Shown: positions 1 through 5,802 of the stretch, in pieces
How the letters are laid out: each line of letters opens with the position of its first letter
How positions within the stretch are numbered: position 1 is the first letter of the stretch
Source: CAZCBN01 sp964496975
Lineage (GTDB): Bacteria; Planctomycetota; Phycisphaerae; Phycisphaerales; UBA1924
Direction of reading: 5' to 3'
NCBI GenBank assembly: GCA_964496975.1
Contig: CAZCBN010000076.1
Location: forward strand, 1-14,667
Length of the DNA stretch: 14,667 nt
Notes under the pieces: model-generated
Database searches by the model: none
What the model was told of the DNA's origin: nothing
Seen by the model: only the letters and a program-made list of their open reading frames with translations
Program-made: the position numbers and the translations under genes

Positions 1-174
1 GTACGCCAGCACCACCCCCCGCTCCCGATACCCCTCCCACGCCCGCAGGTGCGCGACCACCGCCGCCGACCCCTCGACGACCGCCGCCGCGTCCGCCGCC
101 CCGGCGCGCAGCATCGCCCGCATCTGCCCGCGCAGCGCCCGCTTCTGCTCGCCGATCGCCGACGCCTCGCCCAA
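1..174 (-). CDS. 5-formyltetrahydrofolate cyclo-ligase, N-terminal fragment (runs off the window)
   Basis: The minus strand encodes 58 residues, beginning MGEASAIGEQKRALRGQMRA and continuing through a helical Ala/Arg segment to ERGVVLAY at the window edge. The pattern of a basic first helix (KRALR.QMRA), a second helix, then W..Y/R..GVVLAY is that of the 5-FTHF cyclo-ligase family. This soluble enzyme uses ATP to convert 5-formyl-THF to 5,10-methenyl-THF in folate one-carbon metabolism. The frame has a stop (TGA, 183-181) just upstream, so the only early start is TTG at 174-172. A GGAAGGA Shine-Dalgarno lies about 10 nt before it. The gene follows rarA by only 6 nt on the same strand, so the two are probably cotranscribed and translationally coupled. 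The C-terminal part with the ATP-binding residues is outside the window, so the family call rests on the N-terminus only. Confidence 0.68.
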   Translation of the reverse strand, partial: MGEASAIGEQKRALRGQMRAMLRAGAADAAAVVEGSAAVVAHLRAWEGYRERGVVLAY

Positions 175-180
175 GGCCGG

Positions 181-1644
181 TCATCCTTCCGTGTGCGGGG
201 GTTCCCGTTCCCCCTCCGTGCCGCCGCGCGCCCGACGCACCTCCTCAAGCCGCTCGCGCGAGACCCGCTCGGCCCCCACGTCCGTCGGCTCGTAGTACCG
301 CTTCGGCACGCCCAGGTACGACTGCCCGCTCACACCGCCCACGCTCGTGCGCACGCCCGCGTTGTGCGAGTACTCGTAGCGCACCCCCGCCTCCCCCGCC
401 GCCGCCTCGCCACGGGCCCGCAGCACGCGCAGCTTCTCGCACGCCCCGCCCCCCGGCCCGCCGTTCGGCCCGCCGCCCGACGCCACCGGCGACGAGTTGG
501 GGTCGCGCAAAAACAGCGGCACCGGCTGCACCCGCCCCGACTTCACATCCGCCAGCGCCGCGTCGATCGCGACATACGCCGCGTTGCTCTTCGGCGCCAG
601 CGCCAGGTACGTCGCCAACTGCCCCAGCGTGATCCGGCACTCCGGCATCCCGATCCGCTCCACGAGGTCCCAGCACGCCTGCGCGATCACCACCGCCCGC
701 GGGTCGGCGTTCCCGACGTCCTCGCTCGCCAGGATCGCCAGCCGCCGCGCGATGAAGCGCGGGTCCTCCCCCGCGTCAAGCATCCGGGCGACCCAGTACA
801 CCGCGGCGTCGGGGTCGCAGCCGCGCACGCTCTTGATGAGGGCGCTCGCCGCGTCGTAGTGCCCGTCGTCCCCGTACGCCGCGACCTTCGCCTGAATCGA
901 CGCCTCGGCGAGCGCCTCGTCCACGGTGAGCGACGCCGCGCCGTCCCCGCCCCCCGCCGACTCCACCGCCACCTCCAGCGCCGTGAGCGCCCGCCGCGCG
1001 TCCCCCTCGCTCTTCACGGCCCAGACCCGCAGCGCCCCCTCCGTCAGCACCACGCCGCGCGCGCCGTACCCGCGCTCCGCGTCGGCCGCGGCCCGCCGCA
1101 CCACCTCGGCGATCTCCGCCTCGCTCAGCGCCTCCAGCCGGAACAGCGTGCTCCGGCTGATGAGCGCCGAGTTCACCGCGAACAGCGGGTTCTCCGTCGT
1201 CGCCCCGATCAGCGTCAGCAGCCCCCGCTCCACGTCCCCCAGCAAGACGTCCTGCTGCGCCTTCGTGAAGCGGTGGATCTCGTCCAGAAACAGAATGGTC
1301 CGCCGCCCCGTCGCGGTGAGCTGCGCCTCCGCCTCGTCGATGATCTCGCGGATCCGCTTCACGCCCACGCTCGCCGCGTTCTCGCGCACGAACCGCCGCC
1401 GCGTCGCCCCGGCGATCACCTCGGCCAGCGTGGTCTTCCCCGTCCCCGGCGGCCCGTGCAGGATGACGCTCATCACCGCGTCGGCCTGGATCATCCGCCG
1501 AAGCAGCTTGCCCTCGCCCAAAATGTGCGACTGCCCGACCACCTCGTCCAGCGTCCGCGGGCGCATGCGCACGGCCAGCGGCTGCACCCGCGTCTGGGCC
1601 GCCCGCTTCGCCTCATCGCGTCGACTCGACCACAGGTCCGGCAT
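181..1644 (-). CDS. rarA: Replication-associated recombination protein A (RarA/MgsA), AAA+ ATPase
   Basis: This 487-residue protein has the full AAA+ core of the RarA/MgsA/WRNIP1 family, which acts at stalled replication forks with SSB and RecA. Visible motifs are Walker A GPPGTGKTT (residues 64-72), Walker B ILFLDEIHRF (about 117-126), sensor 1 GATTENP (147-153) and an SR arginine-finger pair (163-164). The lid and C-terminal tetramerisation region follow. The ending (KRYYEPTDVG, then RERLEEVRRARG) is typical of the family. Between PVPLFLRDP and RYYEP there is a glycine-rich stretch (GGGPNGGPGGG) plus extra sequence, which makes this protein roughly 40-50 residues longer than common RarA (about 440). 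No Shine-Dalgarno precedes the ATG at 1644, but a TAGGCT element ends 6 nt upstream, consistent with a leaderless transcript. It is divergent from the acyltransferase gene. Confidence 0.95.
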   Translation of the reverse strand: MPDLWSSRRDEAKRAAQTRVQPLAVRMRPRTLDEVVGQSHILGEGKLLRRMIQADAVMSVILHGPPGTGKTTLAEVIAGATRRRFVRENAASVGVKRIREIIDEAEAQLTATGRRTILFLDEIHRFTKAQQDVLLGDVERGLLTLIGATTENPLFAVNSALISRSTLFRLEALSEAEIAEVVRRAAADAERGYGARGVVLTEGALRVWAVKSEGDARRALTALEVAVESAGGGDGAASLTVDEALAEASIQAKVAAYGDDGHYDAASALIKSVRGCDPDAAVYWVARMLDAGEDPRFIARRLAILASEDVGNADPRAVVIAQACWDLVERIGMPECRITLGQLATYLALAPKSNAAYVAIDAALADVKSGRVQPVPLFLRDPNSSPVASGGGPNGGPGGGACEKLRVLRARGEAAAGEAGVRYEYSHNAGVRTSVGGVSGQSYLGVPKRYYEPTDVGAERVSRERLEEVRRARGGTEGEREPPHTEG

Positions 1645-1650
1645 GCCGAA

Positions 1651-1656
1651 AGCCTA
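1651..1656 (-). promoter_or_regulatory. Candidate -10 element of a leaderless rarA promoter
   Basis: The minus strand reads TAGGCT here, followed by six bases (TTCGGC) and then the rarA ATG. There is no purine-rich ribosome-binding site in that gap. A TANNNT hexamer at this distance would start transcription at or next to the A of the start codon. I see no convincing -35 hexamer at 17-18 nt spacing. Confidence 0.35.
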
Positions 1657-1745
1657 GCCCGTCGAACCCGAACACATCGCGAAACTTCCTCGCCCCCGCA
1701 CACCCCGCCCCACGCCGCAGATTTCGCGCACAATCCTCGCCGGCC

Positions 1746-1777
1746 TTGGCATCCGCAGACTTAATGGACGCTAACAT
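1746..1777 (+). promoter_or_regulatory. Candidate promoter of the acyltransferase gene, near-leaderless
   Basis: TTGGCA at 1746-1751 resembles a -35 box. The TAACAT hexamer at 1772-1777 or the overlapping gcTAAC at 1770-1775 could serve as -10, giving spacers of 20 or 18 nt. The GTG start at 1786 follows TAACAT by 8 nt, with no Shine-Dalgarno between them. Transcription would therefore begin at or within a few bases of the start codon. Confidence 0.35.
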
Positions 1778-1785
1778 CACGCCGC

Positions 1786-2619
1786 GTGGACGCCGCCCTT
1801 TGGACCATACCGATCGTTCTCCTGACGGCCGGCTTCATCGGCGTCGTTCTGGCCTCGCGCGCGGTCTTCAACGGCCCCCGGCCCGACTTTGACAGCGGCG
1901 CCGCCTGGCTCATCGCCCGGCAATATGCACGAATCATCCACCGGATTCGGGTGCGTTTCCGCGAGCGCATCCCGCGCGGGCGTGACATTGGCCCCCTGAT
2001 TGTGGTTGCCAATCACACCGCGGGCGTCGATCCTGTGTTGATCCAGACCCAGTGCCCGTTCTTCATCCGCTGGATCATGGCGCTGGACATGCGCGAGCCC
2101 TCGTTGGAGTGGTTCTGGCGCTGGTGGCAGGTCATCTTTGTCGACCGAGACCGGCGCGACGCGATGGCCCTTCGCACCGCGCTGCGCCACCTCCAACAGG
2201 GGGGCGTCATCGGCATCTTCCCGGAGGGCGGCATCGAGCGGCCGCCGCGGCAGATCATGCCCTTCAGCGGGGGGGTCGGCCTGCTTATCGCCAAGAGCGG
2301 GGCCCCGGTGCTGCCGATCGTGATCGACGGCACGCCGCAGGTGGACCCGGCGTGGGCGAGCCTGTGGAAGCCGAGCGCGTCCGTGCTGCATGTGCACGAG
2401 ACGCTGCGGTACGCCGACAGCGGGCTGGGGCCGGAGGAGATTGCGCAGGACTTGCGCCGCCGCTTCTCCAACTGGACCAACTGGCCCATGAACGACGCCC
2501 CGCAAGACCCGAGGACCGACGCGTCGGCCCGGCTCGGGCACCACGAGTCTCGCCCGGCCGCCAACGCCGCCAGCAACCCCACGGGCAACCCCACCGGCCC
2601 GATGGCCGCCTCCGCGTAA
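1786..2619 (+). CDS. Lysophospholipid acyltransferase (PlsC/LPLAT family)
   Basis: The gene encodes a 277-residue protein with one N-terminal hydrophobic segment (about residues 5-24) that should anchor it to the inner membrane. It carries the LPLAT motifs in order: NHTAGVD (76-82, the catalytic HX4D with H77 and D82), a FVDRDRRD segment (118-125) matching motif II, FPEGGI (145-150, motif III) and GAPVLPIVIDG (172-182, motif IV). Enzymes of this family transfer an acyl chain from acyl-ACP or acyl-CoA to a lysophospholipid, classically making phosphatidic acid. GTG at 1786 is the only workable start, because an in-frame TAA lies at 1762-1764 and the next Met falls after motif I. The gene sits just upstream of fabD, which supports a role in membrane lipid synthesis. 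The last 35 or so residues (Asn/Pro/Gly-rich) look disordered. True PlsC and a more divergent LPLAT cannot be told apart here. Confidence 0.85.
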   Translation: MDAALWTIPIVLLTAGFIGVVLASRAVFNGPRPDFDSGAAWLIARQYARIIHRIRVRFRERIPRGRDIGPLIVVANHTAGVDPVLIQTQCPFFIRWIMALDMREPSLEWFWRWWQVIFVDRDRRDAMALRTALRHLQQGGVIGIFPEGGIERPPRQIMPFSGGVGLLIAKSGAPVLPIVIDGTPQVDPAWASLWKPSASVLHVHETLRYADSGLGPEEIAQDLRRRFSNWTNWPMNDAPQDPRTDASARLGHHESRPAANAASNPTGNPTGPMAASA

Positions 2620-2683
2620 CGCCCCGCGCCCCGACCTGCGGGGCGATGCCTTGGCGGGCGGGCGGGCGGCGGGTCCGGGCGCG

Positions 2684-2689
2684 TATCAT
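2684..2689 (+). promoter_or_regulatory. Candidate -10 element of a leaderless fabD transcript
   Basis: TATCAT ends 7 nt before the fabD ATG at 2697, and the intervening bases are CGCCCCC, with no ribosome-binding site. This is the same arrangement as at rarA and the acyltransferase gene. No clear -35 box is present in the GGCGGGCGG-rich stretch upstream. Readthrough from the preceding gene is an alternative source of fabD mRNA. Confidence 0.35.
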
Positions 2690-2696
2690 CGCCCCC

Positions 2697-3737
2697 ATGA
2701 CGGCTTCTGCGGCAGAACCCACGATCATTCTGTGCCCCGGACAGGGGGCCCAGGCCGTCGGCATGGGCCGGGCCTGGCACGACGCGTCGGTCGAGGCGGC
2801 CCGTGTCTTTGCCCGCGCCGACGAGGTGCTGGAGGCGGGCGACTGGATCGTCCGCTTTGGGCGCACGCTGACGGACCTGTGCTTCAACGGCCCGGCGGAG
2901 ACGCTCAACCGCACCGACGTCAGCCAGCCGGCGATCCTCACCGCGTCGGTCGCATGCTGGCGGGGCGTCGGGGCGGCGGCGACCTCGCAGGGCGAGCCGG
3001 CGGGGCCCGGGGCCCTGGTCGCGGCGGCGGGGCTGAGCCTTGGGGAGTACACGGCGCTGTGCCTCGCCGGGGCGCTCTCGTTTGACGATGCGCTGCGGCT
3101 TGTCGCGCTGCGGGGCCGGGCGATGCAGGAGGCCGCCGAGGCGCGGCCCAGCGGCATGGTGGCGCTGATCGGCGCGGACGAGGCGCAGGCGGTTGAGCTG
3201 TGCACGCGGGCGCTGGCGGCCGTTGGCGGGGGCGGCCACGCGGGGGGCACGCCGGCCGGCGGCGGCGAGGTGCTGGTGCCGGCGAACTTCAACGCGCCGG
3301 GGCAGATCGTGATCTCGGGCACGGCCACGGCGTGCGAGGCGGCGGAGCGGCTCGCGGGCGACCTGTCGCTGCGGGCCACGCGGCTCGCGGTCGCGGGCGC
3401 GTTCCACAGCCCGGTGATGGCCCCCGCGGCCGCACGGCTCGCGGCGGCGCTCGAGCAGACCCAGGTGCACGCCCCGCGCTGCCCGGTGCTGAGCAACGTG
3501 ACGGGCCTGCCGCACGAGGCCGACCCCGCGTCCATCCGGCGGCGGCTGGTGGAACAACTGACGATGCCGGTGCGATGGGAGGCGTGCTGCCGGTGGCTCG
3601 CCGCGCACCACGTCACGCCTCGCCCAGAGACGACCGTGTGCGAGCTCGCGCCGGGCAAGACCCTCAGCGGCCTGATGCGCCGCATCGAAAAAGCCCTGAA
3701 GGTACACAGCCATGACTCACCCGCCGTCCCGGCGTAA
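2697..3737 (+). CDS. fabD: Malonyl-CoA:ACP S-malonyltransferase (FabD)
   Basis: The 346-residue cytosolic enzyme transfers malonyl groups from CoA to acyl carrier protein for type II fatty-acid synthesis. Recognisable elements are GQGAQ (residues 15-19, oxyanion region), the nucleophile elbow GLSLGEYTA (112-120, Ser114), the substrate-binding Arg139 in LRGRAMQEA, AFHSPVM (235-241, catalytic His237) and VLSNVTG (264-270). The elbow reads GLSLG rather than the more usual GHSLG, while Ser and His of the dyad are intact. A glycine-rich insertion (about 177-190) lies before the VPANFNAPGQIVISG segment. I chose the ATG at 2697 because the protein then begins a few residues before the first beta strand and GQGAQ. 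The frame is open further upstream but that sequence overlaps the acyltransferase gene and is not FabD-like. The 3' end overlaps the next gene by 26 nt. Confidence 0.95.
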   Translation: MTASAAEPTIILCPGQGAQAVGMGRAWHDASVEAARVFARADEVLEAGDWIVRFGRTLTDLCFNGPAETLNRTDVSQPAILTASVACWRGVGAAATSQGEPAGPGALVAAAGLSLGEYTALCLAGALSFDDALRLVALRGRAMQEAAEARPSGMVALIGADEAQAVELCTRALAAVGGGGHAGGTPAGGGEVLVPANFNAPGQIVISGTATACEAAERLAGDLSLRATRLAVAGAFHSPVMAPAAARLAAALEQTQVHAPRCPVLSNVTGLPHEADPASIRRRLVEQLTMPVRWEACCRWLAAHHVTPRPETTVCELAPGKTLSGLMRRIEKALKVHSHDSPAVPA

Positions 3738-4800
3738 GGCATCGCCCGCGTGCATGTTTCCCCTGTCGCGTGCGGCGCTCGGCGCCGCGCACGCCGCGGT
3801 CGCGGCGCTGGCGATGACGCTCGCGGCCTGCTCGGCGCCGCCGCCGCCCCCGCCCCCGCCGCCGCCGCCGCCCCCGCCGCCGGCCCCGGTGGTGCCCGAC
3901 CCCGTGAGCGCGTCGTCCATTCTGGAAGACATGTCGCTCGACGCGCGGGTGCAGATCAGCGAGACGTGGGAGCTGCGCGACGAGAGCCTGGCGCGGGCGG
4001 CCTACCGCCTCGCCGACGCGCTGGCCCGCGGCGACGACGACGCGATGGGCGCGCTGCTGGACCGGGCGAACCAGGCCACGCTCGACGAGCTCGTCGGCAG
4101 CGGCGAGTGGTTCGACGCGACCGAGGGCGTTGAGGCCGTGCGCATCGTGTTCGCCGACCAGCAGCCCCGCGACAGCGAGTCGGCGGCGGACGCGCAGTCG
4201 GGCACCGTGGTGATGGCGGTGCAGCAGCCCGGCGAGGCGTACGTCATCGCGTGGACGGCCACGAAGACGGACGGCCGGTGGGCGTTCGCCGGCTCGCCCA
4301 TCCCGGACGGCACGCGCACCCGCGCGGCGGACTGGGACGCCGACAGCCTGGATGCGTTCGCGGCGGAGGAAGACGCGGCGACCGCGGCCGGCGCTGGCCC
4401 CGCGGGGTTTGAGTCGCTCAGCGAGCCCCTTGTGGCGTACACGCTTCTTGAAGCGTTCCGCATCATGTTGCGGAACTCCGGCGCAAGCGTGGACGGCGAT
4501 GCGCTGTTTGAGACCCTCGATCAGATGCCGCGTCTTGGCCCGCTCGACGCCTCGGGCATGAAGGCATTGCACGCCGAGGGCAAGGCGAAGTTTGATGCGG
4601 GCGACCGGCCCGACGCCGCGGCCTTCGCCCCGATGGTGCCGCTGTTTGACCTGGTCGCGTCCATGTCGAAGAACCTGCCCCGCCCGGAAGGCGCGCCGGC
4701 GCTGCCGCTGGACGCCATTACCAAGGACGCCTTCATCACCGCCCTCGCCGAGGTGCTCGGCAAGCCGGTGGATGAAGTCCGCACGGCCCTCGGCGGCTGA
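3712..4800 (+). CDS. Proline-rich predicted lipoprotein of unknown function
   Basis: The gene encodes 362 residues and I recognise no named family. The N-terminus has a basic region, a hydrophobic core and a lipobox ending LAAC, with the candidate lipidated cysteine at residue 40. This predicts export by Sec and lipoprotein processing. Directly after it come SA, then fifteen consecutive prolines (codons CCG/CCC) and APVVP, probably a stiff or disordered linker. The mature part is acidic and mainly helical, with a central beta-type stretch (GTVVMAVQQPGEAYVIAW, then DGRWAFAG) reminiscent of small domains that test ligand or substrate binding. The ATG at 3712 lies inside fabD and is preceded by GAAGG at about 9 nt. 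An alternative ATG at 3754 gives a shorter signal peptide. The overlap implies cotranscription with fabD. The proline run probably needs EF-P for translation. Confidence 0.8.
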   Translation: MTHPPSRRKASPACMFPLSRAALGAAHAAVAALAMTLAACSAPPPPPPPPPPPPPPPAPVVPDPVSASSILEDMSLDARVQISETWELRDESLARAAYRLADALARGDDDAMGALLDRANQATLDELVGSGEWFDATEGVEAVRIVFADQQPRDSESAADAQSGTVVMAVQQPGEAYVIAWTATKTDGRWAFAGSPIPDGTRTRAADWDADSLDAFAAEEDAATAAGAGPAGFESLSEPLVAYTLLEAFRIMLRNSGASVDGDALFETLDQMPRLGPLDASGMKALHAEGKAKFDAGDRPDAAAFAPMVPLFDLVASMSKNLPRPEGAPALPLDAITKDAFITALAEVLGKPVDEVRTALGG

Positions 4801-4811
4801 GCGATGTGCTT

Positions 4812-4844
4812 GGTGGCACAGCCTTGCAGGCTGTGCCGGCTCGG
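4812..4844 (+). repeat. Repeat type A, copy 1 (second copy at 4945-4977)
   Basis: A 33-bp sequence beginning GGTGGCACAGCC and ending GGCTCGG is repeated at 4945-4977 with one substitution (A to G at the seventh base). Each copy contains a 9-bp inverted repeat around TTGCA. The two copies bracket the inverted type B pair. Confidence 0.9.
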
Positions 4845-4873
4845 GCTGGAAGCCCGAGCCCGTGCCCAAGAAG

Positions 4874-4897
4874 CCCGGGCTGCAAGCCCGGGCCACC
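4874..4897 (-). repeat. Repeat type B, copy 1 (second copy at 4906-4929)
   Basis: A 24-bp sequence, CCCGGGCTGCAAGCCCGGG plus CCACC, is repeated identically at 4906-4929 with an 8-bp spacer. Read on the minus strand it starts GGTGGC and has the same TTGCA centre as type A, so A and B are versions of one element with different stem sequences. Confidence 0.9.
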
Positions 4898-5006
4898 TCA
4901 GACACCCCGGGCTGCAAGCCCGGGCCACCAAAGTCCTGTCCCTAGGTGGCGCAGCCTTGCAGGCTGTGCCGGCTCGGCTTTTCCGCTCCCGCCCACAGAT
5001 CTGCCC

Positions 5007-5771
5007 ATGACCGACCAACCCACCCGCGTCGCTCTCGTCACCGGTGCAAGCCGCGGCATCGGCCGCGCCATCGCGCTCCGCCTCGCCAGGCCCGTCGCCT
5101 CCGGCGGGCAGGGGCGGCACGTCGTGCTCGTCGCGCGGAGCGAGGGGCCGCTGCAGGAGCTCAAGGCTGAGATCGAGTCCGCCGGCGGGCACGCCACCGC
5201 GCGGGCCGTGGACATCGCCGACGCCAAGGCGCTCGCCGCCGCGGTGGAGGCGGTCGCGGCCGAGTTGGGCCGGCTCGACATCCTCGTGAACAACGCCGGC
5301 ATCACGCGCGACACGCTGCTGCTCCGCATGACCGACGAGCAGTGGGACGAGGTGATCGACACGAACCTGAAGTCGGCCTTCGTCGCCTGCCGCGCGGCCG
5401 CCCGGCCCATGATGAAACAACGCTTCGGCCGCATCGTGAACATCGCGAGCACCAGCGGCCTGGTGGGCAACGCGGGGCAGGTGAACTACGCCGCGAGCAA
5501 GTCGGGCCTGCTGGGCCTGACCAAGTCCATCGCGCGGGAGCTGGGCGGCAAGGGCATCACCGCGAACATCATCGCGCCCGGGTTCATCGAGACGGACATG
5601 ACCAAGGACCTGCCCGCCCCCGTGATCGACACGGTGAAGGCCAGCCTCTCCGTCAACCGCCTGGGCACGCCGGACGACATCGCGGCGGCCGTCGCGTACG
5701 CGACCAGCGACGAAGCGGGGTACCTGACCGGCCAGTGCATCACGGTGGATGGGGGGATGACGATGTGGTGA
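5007..5771 (+). CDS. fabG: 3-oxoacyl-[acyl-carrier-protein] reductase (FabG)
   Basis: The 254-residue protein is a classical short-chain dehydrogenase/reductase, the NADPH-dependent enzyme that reduces 3-oxoacyl-ACP in each fatty-acid elongation cycle. It shows the nucleotide-binding TGASRGIG (12-19), NNAG (95-98), the catalytic tetrad N120, S148, Y161 and K165 (within NYAASKSG), PGFIETDM (191-198) and the FabG-like C-terminus ending GGMTMW. It is slightly longer than usual because of a short insertion (about residues 28-37) between the first helix and the second strand. ATG at 5007 starts a typical FabG N-terminus. No Shine-Dalgarno is visible and the palindrome cluster lies directly upstream, so expression may depend on readthrough from fabD. 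Other SDRs look similar, but the tetrad, the C-terminus and proximity to fabD favour FabG. Confidence 0.92.
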   Translation: MTDQPTRVALVTGASRGIGRAIALRLARPVASGGQGRHVVLVARSEGPLQELKAEIESAGGHATARAVDIADAKALAAAVEAVAAELGRLDILVNNAGITRDTLLLRMTDEQWDEVIDTNLKSAFVACRAAARPMMKQRFGRIVNIASTSGLVGNAGQVNYAASKSGLLGLTKSIARELGGKGITANIIAPGFIETDMTKDLPAPVIDTVKASLSVNRLGTPDDIAAAVAYATSDEAGYLTGQCITVDGGMTMW

Positions 5772-5802
5772 GGAGGGGGGAGGGTCGCCGGCCGGGCCCG
5801 CG

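Larger units (their letters stand above)
4812..4977. repeat. Cluster of five REP-like palindromes between the lipoprotein gene and fabG
   Basis: Five stem-loops are packed into about 165 bp: 4815-4837 (9-bp stem, TTGCA loop), 4839-4859 (9-bp stem, GGA loop), 4873-4893 (9-bp stem, GCA loop), 4906-4924 (8-bp stem, GCA loop) and 4948-4970 (9-bp stem with one G-T pair, TTGCA loop). Four of them share one design once orientation is allowed for: GGTGGC, stem, TTGCA, stem. The first and last are in plus orientation and the third and fourth are inverted, so the cluster is roughly symmetric. No open frame across it resembles a protein. It looks like a family of repeated extragenic palindromes, which on RNA could stabilise the upstream message or attenuate transcription into fabG. 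Confidence 0.85.

Noticed and set aside
1..184. ATG at 184-182 overlapping the rarA stop (ATGA) as the start of the downstream gene
   Set aside because: That frame gives Gly/Arg-rich nonsense. The folate-enzyme-like frame starts at TTG 174 in a different register.
49..1764. 571-codon plus-strand open frame opposite rarA
   Set aside because: It is an Arg/Pro/His-rich shadow of rarA. The minus strand has all AAA+ motifs.
2620..2645. Possible terminator after the acyltransferase gene (CGCCCCG...CGGGGCG)
   Set aside because: A 7-bp stem with a 12-base loop and no T tract is not distinguishable from chance in this GC-rich DNA.
3842..3890. Poly-glycine minus-strand frame opposite the lipoprotein gene
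   Set aside because: It is only the complement of the proline codons. The plus frame has a signal peptide, lipobox and ribosome-binding site.
4812..4977. CRISPR-like array
   Set aside because: The repeats are palindromic, differ in stem sequence and orientation, and are unevenly spaced with 8-15 bp separators. No cas genes are present.
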